The notes under the pieces were generated by a model. It was not told the DNA's origin and made no database searches. It worked only from the letters and a program-made list of their open reading frames with translations. Positions 44,643-52,850 of a stretch of 64,000 bases of DNA are shown here, in pieces; the first letter of the stretch is position 1, and the number at the start of each line of letters is the position of its first letter. Source of the stretch: Leptospira fletcheri (GTDB lineage Bacteria > Spirochaetota > Leptospiria > Leptospirales > Leptospiraceae). The position numbers and the translations under genes were made by a program. The stretch lies in assembly GCF_004769195.1 (NCBI RefSeq), contig NZ_RQET01000007.1, positions 1 to 64,000 of the forward strand. The letters run 5' to 3'.

Positions 44643-44656
44643 TTGATGATAATCAA
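44643..44656. promoter_or_regulatory. DNR/FNR-type box for nnrS
   Basis: TTGATGATAATCAA is a perfect TTGAT-N4-ATCAA palindrome. On the minus strand TAGAAT (44620-44615) is a -10 candidate at class II spacing, placing the start site at about 44608, the first base of nnrS. Confidence 0.75.
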
Positions 44657-44777
44657 GATCGTTCCGATTTTGCGGAATAAATTCCAAATATAGTACATTA
44701 AATTTATTTAAAATATTATTATGAAATTTTCGGGCCTAGCGGATTTGACAAAAGTCATTATTTTTTAATTCCGGGTT

Positions 44778-44791
44778 TTGACTTCGATCAA
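44778..44791. promoter_or_regulatory. DNR/FNR-type box for the nos operon
   Basis: TTGACTTCGATCAA fits TTGAY-N4-RTCAA. TATATC at 44811-44816 is positioned as a -10 box, giving a start site near 44823, within 3 bases of the 41.5-base class II spacing. The first nos gene begins at 44874. Confidence 0.75.
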
Positions 44792-44873
44792 TGAAAAAAT
44801 ACCGTTTCCATATATCCTTGGATTACGCCGATTGGATCGGCTCAGTTAGAAATCTCTTTTGGTGGGTTCTTTT

Positions 44874-45338
44874 ATGGAATCGAAATCGTCGTTCAAGTTT
44901 GCTCGGGGTCGAGGAGGGAAAGCGTTCCTGATTCTTCTCGTTTCGGGCGTCATGCTCTCCGCTTGCGGAAAGGAAAAAGAAAAAGAACAGGCAGTTCCCG
45001 AAGCAGGAGGGAAAGGGATCGGTCCGGTTTCTTCGGTCGTTCTCGGTCCTATCGACGAGGCTACAGCCGAAAAGGGGAGGAAACAGTTCGAGACCAAATG
45101 CAGTGCATGCCATAAATTCGAAGAGAAAGTCGTGGGTCCTGCACTGAAGGGCGTAACGGAAAGAAGAACTCCCGAGTGGATCATGAACATGATTTTGAAT
45201 CCAACGGAAATGACTCAAAAAGATCCGGTCGCAAAGGAACTCTTGGCCGAGCATCTGACCCAGATGACGTTTCAAAACGTCAAGGAGTCGGAGGCCCGGG
45301 AAATTTTGGAATACTTTCGGAAACAAGATAAAAGGTGA
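44874..45338 (+). CDS. Cytochrome c lipoprotein of the nos operon
   Basis: From the ATG at 44874 (preceded by GGTGGG) the signal ends MLSAC (Cys31). One CSACH heme motif (76-80) is followed by a short class I cytochrome c domain with KVVGPALKGVTERRTPEWIM and a Met in HLTQMTFQNV as probable axial ligand. It probably brings electrons to NosZ. Cytochromes of this kind are common in clade II nos operons. Its stop is 11 bases before the nosZ ATG. Confidence 0.88.
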   Translation: MESKSSFKFARGRGGKAFLILLVSGVMLSACGKEKEKEQAVPEAGGKGIGPVSSVVLGPIDEATAEKGRKQFETKCSACHKFEEKVVGPALKGVTERRTPEWIMNMILNPTEMTQKDPVAKELLAEHLTQMTFQNVKESEAREILEYFRKQDKR

Positions 45339-45349
45339 GTGGGATAAAA

Positions 45350-47269
45350 ATGAACTATAAAACGTTAATAAAATCAGTATTGCTGATAATCGTAGGGACG
45401 ACAGCCCTTGCCTTTTGCAAAAAAGGCGCCGCTACCGCGACGTTGGCCTCCGACGCCGCTAAAAAAGTGTATGTCGCTCCTGGGGAAAAGGACGAGGTTT
45501 ACGCGTTCCTTTCGGGTGGATTCAACGGTCAGATGTCCGTGTACGGTATTCCTTCCGCGAGGTTGTTTAAGATTATTCCCGTCTTTTCCGTCTTCCCTGA
45601 AAACGGATACGGTTATGACGAGGAAACCAAGGATATGCTCAAGACCACGCACGGTTACGTTCCTTGGGATGATAGCCACCACGTGGAAGCTTCCATGACG
45701 GAAGGTAAGCAGGATGGAAGATGGTTATTTCTGAATGCGAACAACACTCCTAGGTTGGCCCGTATAGACCTGAAAGCCTTCGAGACGAAGGAGATTCTGG
45801 AAATTCCGAATTCCGCCGGAAACCACGCGTCCCCTTTCGCCACCGAGAATACGGAATATCTGATGGCGGCTACGAGATTCTCGGTTCCGATTCCTCAGAG
45901 CAGCGTTCCGATCGAGAACTTTTCCAAAGGAGATTTTAAAGGGACCGTTACGATGGTAAAGGTCGAACCGAAGACGGGAAGATTGTCTATCGAACTCCAG
46001 GTTTTAGTTCCGGGTTTCGATTACGATCTATCGCACTGCGGAAAAGGGAAATCCCACGATTGGTGTTTCTTTACGAGCTATAACACGGAACAGGCCCACA
46101 AAATGTTGGAGGTCGGAGCTTCCAAGAATGACAAGGATTATATCCTAGCATTCAACTGGGTACGTGCTAAACAGTGTCTCGACCAAGGAAAAGCTACTGC
46201 GCATTCCGGAGAATATTATCGGAACTATCTTCCGGAAAACAAACCGGTTGTGTCCGAGAAGATCAGCGGAGTCAAGATGCTTCACCCGAAAGATTGTTCC
46301 GGTATGATGTATTATCTACCGACTCCGAAAAGCCCTCACGGTACGGACGTGGATCCGACGGGAGAATACATAGTCGGCGGTGGAAAATTGGCGACGGTGA
46401 TTCCGGTGCACTCCTTTACGAAGTTGATGGAAGTAAAGGATAAGCCGGAGCATAGAACTGCCGAAATCATGAATATTCCGGTTTTGAAATATGAGTCCAC
46501 TTTGGCAGGGGAAGTCAAAAAGCCCTGTTTGGGACCCTTGCATACCGAATTCGACGGCCAAGGTTATGCATACACTTCCTGTTTCGTAAGTTCCGAAGTG
46601 GTCAAATGGGAACTCGGCACTTGGGAAGTGGTCCAGCATCTTCCGGCCTATTATAGTGTGGGACACTTGTCCATCGTAGGCGGAAGTTCCAAGGAACCTT
46701 ACGGAAAATACCTCATCGCGTTGAATAAGATCACGAAAGACAGATATTTGCCGGTAGGGATGGAACTCCCTCAAAGTGCCCAGCTTTACGATATTTCGGG
46801 AAGAAAAGCGGAACTACTATCGGATTTTCCGACGGTAGGTGAGCCGCATTATTCCCAAATGATCCCTGCAAAGCTATTGATGGATAAGGCCGCAAAGATC
46901 TATCCTTTGGAGGAAAACAAACACCCTTACGGGATCAAAAGCGAGAAGGAAGCCAGAGTGGTCCGCGAAGGAAATACCGTACGGGTATATATGAGCCAGA
47001 TCCGCTCCCACTTCAAACCGGATACGATCGAAGTAAAACGGGGAGATACGGTGTACTTCCACATCACGAATTTGGAACAAGACTTCGACATTCCGCACGG
47101 ATTCGCGGTAAGCGGCGCTCCGGAAATGCCTAACCTATTGATCATGCCGGGACAAACCAGGACGTTCAAATGGAAAGCGCCAAACCCGGGGATCTATCCC
47201 TTTTACTGCACCGATTTCTGCTCAGCTCTACACCAGGAGATGCAGCAGTACATTCGGGTAACTCCTTAA
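45350..47269 (+). CDS. nosZ: Nitrous oxide reductase NosZ (clade II, Sec-type)
   Basis: It reduces N2O to N2 in the periplasm. The 639-residue precursor has no twin-arginine motif; a Sec-type or lipoprotein-like signal (ends LAFC, Cys23) is used, the mark of clade II NosZ. The N-terminal propeller holds the CuZ ligand motif DSHH (108-111) and further His residues such as HGTDVDPTGEY. The C-terminal cupredoxin has the CuA site CTDFCSALHQEM with Cys620, Cys624, His628 and Met631. It lies in an operon with the accessory genes. The GTG at 45335 is less likely as a start than the ATG at 45350. Confidence 0.96.
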   Translation: MNYKTLIKSVLLIIVGTTALAFCKKGAATATLASDAAKKVYVAPGEKDEVYAFLSGGFNGQMSVYGIPSARLFKIIPVFSVFPENGYGYDEETKDMLKTTHGYVPWDDSHHVEASMTEGKQDGRWLFLNANNTPRLARIDLKAFETKEILEIPNSAGNHASPFATENTEYLMAATRFSVPIPQSSVPIENFSKGDFKGTVTMVKVEPKTGRLSIELQVLVPGFDYDLSHCGKGKSHDWCFFTSYNTEQAHKMLEVGASKNDKDYILAFNWVRAKQCLDQGKATAHSGEYYRNYLPENKPVVSEKISGVKMLHPKDCSGMMYYLPTPKSPHGTDVDPTGEYIVGGGKLATVIPVHSFTKLMEVKDKPEHRTAEIMNIPVLKYESTLAGEVKKPCLGPLHTEFDGQGYAYTSCFVSSEVVKWELGTWEVVQHLPAYYSVGHLSIVGGSSKEPYGKYLIALNKITKDRYLPVGMELPQSAQLYDISGRKAELLSDFPTVGEPHYSQMIPAKLLMDKAAKIYPLEENKHPYGIKSEKEARVVREGNTVRVYMSQIRSHFKPDTIEVKRGDTVYFHITNLEQDFDIPHGFAVSGAPEMPNLLIMPGQTRTFKWKAPNPGIYPFYCTDFCSALHQEMQQYIRVTP

Positions 47270-47281
47270 GGAAAATAGAAT

Positions 47282-47890
47282 ATGAAATCGTTTTTTCTTA
47301 GGAAATTGAACGATAAAAACCGGCTCCTAGTAATAGGAGTCGGTCTCGTTCTTGTAGGAGTTTTTTTTACTCCGATCTGGCACATATCCTTGGATGCCCC
47401 TCAATATCCTGAGGGGTTAGGAATGCAAATTTGGGTGAATCGGGTCGTCGGATCCACGCCCTACGATTTAAAGAATATCAACTTACTGAATCATTATATC
47501 GGAATGCAGGAAATCGCATCCGAATCCATTCCGGAACTTTTATTCATGCCGTACGTTCTCGGGTATCTGATTTTCGGCGCACTAGTGACGTTTTTCTATC
47601 CTAGAATCTGGATGGTTTGTCTCGGAGTATTCAATTTTGCCGTCTTAGGAGCGGTGGGATTCTACGATTTTTGGAGATGGGAATACAATTACGGTCATAA
47701 CCTCAACCCCGAAGCGCCCATCGTCGTTCCGGGGATGGTGTATCAGCCGCCTTTGCTGGGCTGTAAGGAAATGCTGAATATCACTGCTTGTAGTTACCCT
47801 TCCATCGGTGGCATGATTTTATTTGCTGCCGTCTTCACTCTCCTTTTCTTGCTCTGGACGGAGAGAAGGCGATTTTTGGACGGAATCTGA
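47282..47890 (+). CDS. Nos-cluster membrane protein (NosB-like)
   Basis: The 202-residue protein has four to five membrane helices: one near the N-terminus (LLVIGVGLVLVGVFFTPIWH), two in the middle and one at the end, and a large external loop between the first and second with Trp and Pro rich sequence. It sits directly after nosZ, 12 bases on, in the position of the membrane protein of clade II nos operons sometimes called NosB. Conserved cysteines (LLGCKEMLNITACSYPSIGG) and histidines in loops suggest a metal or redox role. The function of the family is unknown. Confidence 0.7.
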   Translation: MKSFFLRKLNDKNRLLVIGVGLVLVGVFFTPIWHISLDAPQYPEGLGMQIWVNRVVGSTPYDLKNINLLNHYIGMQEIASESIPELLFMPYVLGYLIFGALVTFFYPRIWMVCLGVFNFAVLGAVGFYDFWRWEYNYGHNLNPEAPIVVPGMVYQPPLLGCKEMLNITACSYPSIGGMILFAAVFTLLFLLWTERRRFLDGI

Positions 47891-47894
47891 CAAG

Positions 47895-48293
47895 ATGAAA
47901 AAGTTTTTTCCCCTAGTCTTGATTGTTTTTTACGTTTCCTGCATACGTAACGAACCAGTCCTGCCGGAGATAGGCAGGGAAAAATGTGCGCACTGTTCCA
48001 TGTCGATCGTGGATCTGCGTTTTCACTCCCAATTGTTGACTGAAAAGGGACGCAGATATTATTTCGATTCCATAGAATGCCTTCGCGCTTACGAAAAGAC
48101 GAACTCTCTTCCGGTGAGGTCGAGTTGGGTCGCAGACTTCGAACATCCGAAAAAGATGATCGTCGCTTCCCAAGCGGTTTATGTGCGTTCTTCCGAAATC
48201 AGATCTCCGATGGGACAAGGGATGCTATCGTTTTCTTCCAGAGAGAGAGCCGAGATTTTTTTGAAGAACCACGCGGGAAAAATCATTCCTTAA
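47895..48293 (+). CDS. nosL: Copper chaperone lipoprotein NosL
   Basis: From the ATG at 47895, four bases after the preceding stop, the signal ends FYVSC (Cys16). The Cu(I)-binding motif CAHCSM (31-36) lies at the start of the mature domain, followed by the typical YYFDSIECLRAYEK and MGQGMLSFSSRERAE segments. NosL delivers copper to NosZ for the CuZ centre. It is in a clade II nos operon, and in the order nosZ-membrane protein-nosL-nosD. Confidence 0.93.
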   Translation: MKKFFPLVLIVFYVSCIRNEPVLPEIGREKCAHCSMSIVDLRFHSQLLTEKGRRYYFDSIECLRAYEKTNSLPVRSSWVADFEHPKKMIVASQAVYVRSSEIRSPMGQGMLSFSSRERAEIFLKNHAGKIIP

Positions 48294-48303
48294 GAAAAAT
48301 AGA

Positions 48304-49584
48304 ATGAACGGATTTTACGAAACGACTTTGAAAGGGATCCTTTCCCGGAAGAATTTAGCGAAGGCGGTTTTCGTTTTGGTCTTTTGGGCCCAAACGGAGA
48401 TTCTTGCCAAGGAAATTCGGGTATGTCCCTCCTGTGAAATATCTACGATCCGGAAGGCCATCGAAATCGCCTCCGATCGGGATACGATCCTGTTGAAATC
48501 CGGTTATTATTCCGAAGAGAATCTGGTATTGAATAAGGGATTGTCCGTTGTCGGAGAGCCGGGGGCGGTCGTGGACGGGAAAAAGAAAGGGCATGTGTTC
48601 GATGTGCGTGCAAACAATGTTTCGATTCGCGGAATCAAGATCGTAGGCAGCGGGATCTCCGACACCGCCGAATACGCGGGAATACATGCGGAGAAGGTTA
48701 AGGATTGCGTATTCGAAAAGAATCGCCTCGAAGGGGATACGTATTCGATTTATCTTGCGGAAGTCGACGGTTGTAGGATTTCCGGAAACGAAGCGATCGG
48801 GGATGCAAAAAACGAAGTGTCCGGCGGAAACGGCATCCATCTCTGGTCCTCTAAGAATGTTCGTATCGAAGGGAATCGAACGGAAAAACACAGGGATGGG
48901 ATCTATCTGGAATTTTCCTCCAATCTGAAGATAGAAAACAATTTCTCCACGAGAAATATCCGATATGGAATGCATTTCATGTTTTCCTCCGACAACGATT
49001 TTCGAGGGAACGAATTTACCGAGAATTCGGCGGGAGTGGCCGTGATGTATAGCAAGAATATATTGGTAGAAAATAATAAATTTTTAAACAACTGGGGGGA
49101 CAGTTCCTACGGAATATTGCTTAAGGAGATTTCTGACAGCGTATTCGTAAAGAACGAATTCTCGAAGAATACGGTCGCTATATTCTCGGACGGATGCAAC
49201 CGGAATTACTTCACCCACAATCGGATCTTTGAAAACGGCTGGGGGATACGCGTGCTGGGAAATAGCGATTCGAACATCTTCGCAAGAAACGATTTCAAGG
49301 AAAACGTTTTCGACGTCACCACGAATACGAAGAGGACGACTAACGTGTTTTTTGAGAATTTCTGGGAATCCTATAAGGGATACGATTTGAATCGGGACGG
49401 ATTCGGAGATGTCCCTCACAAACCGGTTCATTTTTTCGGTTACTGGGTGGCGGTGTATCCTTTTCTCATGCTTTTGTATGACTCCCCGGTCGTTCTCTTC
49501 TTGCAGGGAATCGAAAGGGCGTTTCCCATCGTAACGCCGATCGATTTCGAGGATCTTAAGCCTTCGATTCGGGAGAATCTATGA
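48304..49584 (+). CDS. nosD: NosD, periplasmic beta-helix maturation protein
   Basis: The 426-residue protein has a signal (about 1-33), then a right-handed beta-helix of many short repeats (GNGIHLWSSKNVRIEGNRTE, GIYLEFSSNLKIENNFSTRN, NWGDSSYGILLKEISDSVFV), and a terminal anchor that reaches the membrane (FGYWVAVYPFLMLLYDSPVV). NosD is needed to assemble the copper centre of NosZ together with NosF and NosY. It overlaps nosF by 4 bases. Confidence 0.93.
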   Translation: MNGFYETTLKGILSRKNLAKAVFVLVFWAQTEILAKEIRVCPSCEISTIRKAIEIASDRDTILLKSGYYSEENLVLNKGLSVVGEPGAVVDGKKKGHVFDVRANNVSIRGIKIVGSGISDTAEYAGIHAEKVKDCVFEKNRLEGDTYSIYLAEVDGCRISGNEAIGDAKNEVSGGNGIHLWSSKNVRIEGNRTEKHRDGIYLEFSSNLKIENNFSTRNIRYGMHFMFSSDNDFRGNEFTENSAGVAVMYSKNILVENNKFLNNWGDSSYGILLKEISDSVFVKNEFSKNTVAIFSDGCNRNYFTHNRIFENGWGIRVLGNSDSNIFARNDFKENVFDVTTNTKRTTNVFFENFWESYKGYDLNRDGFGDVPHKPVHFFGYWVAVYPFLMLLYDSPVVLFLQGIERAFPIVTPIDFEDLKPSIRENL

Positions 49585-50297
49585 TTACCTTGAAGAACTT
49601 GAACGTTTCTTACGGGAAGTCGGCCGCCGTGCGCGACGTTTCCTTCCGCGCAGAAAAGGGGAGTATCCTTTCCGTCATAGGACCGAACGGATCCGGAAAA
49701 AGCTCTCTTTTGAAAGGAATCTTAGGGCTCGTTACCGTATCGGAGGGTAGCATCGAATTTCAGGACGAGAAAATCGAATCCGATTTTGGAATATCAAAAA
49801 TAGGCTATATGCCCCAAGTTCCTTTGTTTCCCAAGAATCTTACGGTTTCCGAATTGATCGATTTTTTCGGAAGGTTGGAGCCTTTCGATCGGGATTCATT
49901 TGCGCATTTATTCGCGTCCCTGGGCCTGAAATCCGAGGAAAATAAGAAATTCGGATCCCTCTCCGGCGGAACGAGGCAAAAAATGAATATTCTGCAATGT
50001 TTCTCGGTCAAAAAACCGGTCTATATCGTGGATGAGCCGACGGCGAGTCTGGATCCGTACGTTTCCCACATACTGAAGGAAATCCTCATCGCGAAGAAAA
50101 ACGAAGGTTCTTTGGTTTTATTTTCCACTCATATATTAAGCGAAGTTGAGGAACTTTCGGATCGGTTTTTATTGTTATCCGAAGGGGCTCTTCTCATAGA
50201 CGATTCTCCTCGGGCTTTTCCGGAGAAACGGGGTTGCGACACTCTTCAATCCTCGTTGATGGATTTTTGGAATCGGGAATACGGCAAAAAGAAGTGA
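49581..50297 (+). CDS. nosF: NosF, ABC transporter ATPase
   Basis: The 238-residue ATPase has the Walker A motif GPNGSGKSSLLK, Q-loop in IGYMPQVPLFP, signature SLSGGTRQKM and Walker B VYIVDEPTASLD with switch His in STHILSEVE. It pairs with NosY for the export step needed by NosD and NosZ. Start and stop overlap the flanking genes (ATGA and GTGA), so nosDFY are translationally coupled. Confidence 0.95.
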   Translation: MITLKNLNVSYGKSAAVRDVSFRAEKGSILSVIGPNGSGKSSLLKGILGLVTVSEGSIEFQDEKIESDFGISKIGYMPQVPLFPKNLTVSELIDFFGRLEPFDRDSFAHLFASLGLKSEENKKFGSLSGGTRQKMNILQCFSVKKPVYIVDEPTASLDPYVSHILKEILIAKKNEGSLVLFSTHILSEVEELSDRFLLLSEGALLIDDSPRAFPEKRGCDTLQSSLMDFWNREYGKKK

Positions 50298-51079
50298 AAG
50301 AGATTTTATTATTCGAACTCAGGGAAAATATACGTAGTAAATGGATTTTTCTATTTTCGGGAATTCTCGCATTAGGCGTAGGAATCGTGAATTACTTCGG
50401 CGACGAAAATTCGACCCGTACGATCGCGAGTCTGACGAACGTAATCTTACTTGTCGTCCCCCTATTTTCCATTACGTTTTCAGGATTGGTCTTCGTCGAA
50501 TCGCTCCCGTTTGCCGAATTGTTACTTTCCAAATCCGTATCCAGAACCAGTTACTTTCTCGGAAAATATTTGGGCATTTCCCTTTCGCTTTTGATCGGAC
50601 TCGTGGTCGGGATCGGAATTCCCGGGATTCTGTCCTTCTACTCCGATCTCCGTTTTCTGCTCCTATTCTGCGAACTGATCGGGTTCGGCGGGGTGCTGAT
50701 TTTTATCTTCGTATCCTTGGCGTTTCTTCTCGCAACCTTCCTCAAGAGAGGAGAATGGATCGTTTCGGGTGCTCTTTTCATTTGGTTGTACTTCTTTATC
50801 TTTTTCGACTCCGTCGTTTTCGTTTTAAGTCTCTACCTAGGAGAATACCCGATCGAAGTCCCTTCGATCGTCATCATACTGTTGAATCCGATCGATTTGA
50901 TCCGAATCCTCATGATATTGCAGACCAAGACCTCCGTTCTTCTGGGATTTTCCGGAGCCTTTCTTTTGAACTCTCTAGGTCCTTATTTGTTGGTATGTTT
51001 ATGCGTTCTGTTCCTGTCGGGATGGATCGCGCTTCCTCTTTGGATCGCCTACGAGAGATTCTTAAAACGAAATTTCTAA
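50294..51079 (+). CDS. nosY: NosY, ABC transporter permease
   Basis: The GTG at 50294 overlaps the nosF stop as GTGA and gives 261 residues; the longer frame back to 50234 would lie within nosF. The protein has six membrane helices (WIFLFSGILALGVGIVNYFG, TNVILLVVPLFSITFSGLVF, ISLSLLIGLVVGIGIPGILS and others). It forms the membrane part of the NosFY transporter. No other nos gene follows; the next gene is on the opposite strand 22 bases away. The island ends here. Confidence 0.92.
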   Translation: MKEILLFELRENIRSKWIFLFSGILALGVGIVNYFGDENSTRTIASLTNVILLVVPLFSITFSGLVFVESLPFAELLLSKSVSRTSYFLGKYLGISLSLLIGLVVGIGIPGILSFYSDLRFLLLFCELIGFGGVLIFIFVSLAFLLATFLKRGEWIVSGALFIWLYFFIFFDSVVFVLSLYLGEYPIEVPSIVIILLNPIDLIRILMILQTKTSVLLGFSGAFLLNSLGPYLLVCLCVLFLSGWIALPLWIAYERFLKRNF

Positions 51080-51101
51080 ATCGGGTCTCAGTGGAGAAAT
51101 A

Positions 51102-52040
51102 TCAGGGATATCTTTCTGCGTTTCTCCTGGCAGTTCTTGCCCGGTATTTTCTTTCGCTTTCCCAGATCAATTCCGCGCTGATCGGACAATGATCGGAGAG
51201 GCCCATTTCTTCCGGAGGGTTGCCGTCGAATTTTCCGTCGTCGGCTTTGAATTTGAACTGACGAAAGGAAGAAGTATTCCATTCCATATCCGTAATTAAG
51301 TAATCGATAAACCCTTTTTGGTGTTGCCAGCAGTCCGAACTTGCCTTATGGTTCGCGGACCTTAGGAAAAGTTCCCCTTTCAGAAGGTTCCAGGACGCCT
51401 TCTTCGATTTTAGATTTTCGTTAAAATCCCCGATAAGAACGAATCTTTTCCTGTGGGAAAGGATTTCTCCCAACGCTTTCAACTGTTCGTGGCGTTCGGA
51501 TTGATCCTCATTGCTGTGTCCGGCCTTGAGGTGGACCACAATCACGGTAAGTTTGCCTTGCTGTAGGGAAAATTCGGCCATGATTCCTTTCCTAAGACCG
51601 GGGCGGAGGGACAATTGGGGAAGTTCGCTTAACAAAGGGGTAGGTAGTGGCTTTTTCCAGCAGATGCCTACTTCCTGGGAATATCCGTGGGTTTTGGTCG
51701 CCGCACAGCCGTAATTTTCGGTGGTAACCTTTCTCAACGCGGATTCGTTTTCGATTTCCTGGAATCCGATGATGTCCGGAGAATTCTGAAGCACAGTATC
51801 CCTCAAGATTGCAAAGTCGGAAGGCTTTCTCGCGCGACGATTTGGCGGAAATTTCGTCCGATCCCCTTCTTCGTCGTACAGAAACATTGCGTTAAAACCG
51901 GAAAATACGAGGGAGGAAGGGGAGTTTTGGGCGTAAACCGGATCCGATTGCGGTCCGGAAACAAGCGCTAGTAAGGGAAGAGAGAAAAAAAAGAGGTTTA
52001 GGATAGAGAATCTCCGATTTTTTTTAGCCCGAATTCTCAT
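51102..52040 (-). CDS. Secreted endonuclease/exonuclease/phosphatase family protein
   Basis: A signal ends near VYAQN (about residue 38). The metal-dependent phosphoesterase fold is supported by SGFNAMFLYDEEGDR, GFQEIEN (catalytic Glu), VIVVHLKAGHS, VLIGDFNENL (Asp and Asn), and GLSDHCPISAEL (catalytic His with Asp). The family includes DNases, sphingomyelinases and inositol phosphatases; the substrate cannot be told. With its export it may act on extracellular DNA or lipids. It is convergent with nosY and unrelated to the nos island. Confidence 0.85.
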   Translation of the reverse strand: MRIRAKKNRRFSILNLFFFSLPLLALVSGPQSDPVYAQNSPSSLVFSGFNAMFLYDEEGDRTKFPPNRRARKPSDFAILRDTVLQNSPDIIGFQEIENESALRKVTTENYGCAATKTHGYSQEVGICWKKPLPTPLLSELPQLSLRPGLRKGIMAEFSLQQGKLTVIVVHLKAGHSNEDQSERHEQLKALGEILSHRKRFVLIGDFNENLKSKKASWNLLKGELFLRSANHKASSDCWQHQKGFIDYLITDMEWNTSSFRQFKFKADDGKFDGNPPEEMGLSDHCPISAELIWESERKYRARTARRNAERYP

Positions 52041-52323
52041 GAAAATCGTCCTTCTATTTTAAGAATGCTGCAAGTTTTCAAGAACGATCGTTCTGATCTT
52101 TTGCGTATAGAACGCTTTTCGCGACTCTATCGAAGAAGAAAACTAGAAAAAGAGACTCATTCGATTTCCATTTTCGATCTTCAAACAGTTGATACTAAGT
52201 CTCAAACGGAGCAAAGAAGAATCGCCGAATCTACGGGGTTTTTAGGCGTTTACTTGCAATTTTAACCCAAGCCGAAATCTTTGTTCCAAACCTTATTTTG
52301 GAATCAAACGGGACTTTTCACGA

Positions 52324-52830
52324 ATGAATAAGAAAGCTTTGAAACTTTCGGTTCCGCTCATTGCTATTGCAGCGGTGGCCTACCTGATTTTTTCTCCCTC
52401 CAAATACGTAGGCTATTCACCAGATCAGCCTATTCCATTTAACCACAAGATACATGCCGGGGACAATAAGGTAGATTGCCGTTATTGTCATACGGGTGTG
52501 GAAACGGGAGCTCATGCAACCGTTCCTAACACTTCGACTTGTATGAATTGCCACTCGATGGTGGCGACAGAAAAGCCGGATATCAAATTCTTGATCGAGA
52601 CGTACCAGAAAAAGCAACCCTTGGAATGGGTGAAGGTGCATGATCTTCCGGATCATGTTCAATTCAATCACTCTCGCCATATCCAAAGGGGAGTCGATTG
52701 CTCTCAGTGTCACGGCAATGTGGCCGAGATGGTGAAGGTTAAGCAGGTCGCGTCCTTGAACATGGGATACTGCGTGAATTGTCACCGGGAAAACAACGCT
52801 CCCACCGACTGTTCCACCTGCCACAGATAA
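52324..52830 (+). CDS. actA: Alternative complex III subunit ActA (pentaheme cytochrome)
   Basis: This 168-residue protein has one N-terminal membrane helix (SVPLIAIAAVAYLIFSPSKY) and five CxxCH motifs: 52-56, 73-77, 126-130, 150-154 and 163-167. ActA accepts electrons within the quinol:cytochrome c oxidoreductase complex. Extra histidines (HKIHAGD, HSRHIQR) serve as axial ligands. It is the first gene of the act operon, about 280 bases after the previous gene. Confidence 0.93.
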   Translation: MNKKALKLSVPLIAIAAVAYLIFSPSKYVGYSPDQPIPFNHKIHAGDNKVDCRYCHTGVETGAHATVPNTSTCMNCHSMVATEKPDIKFLIETYQKKQPLEWVKVHDLPDHVQFNHSRHIQRGVDCSQCHGNVAEMVKVKQVASLNMGYCVNCHRENNAPTDCSTCHR

Positions 52831-52850
52831 TCAGGAGAAAGCATAACCAG

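Noticed and set aside
52065..52265. 66-residue frame before the act operon
   Set aside because: No ribosome binding site, untypical composition; more likely promoter and leader DNA of the act operon.
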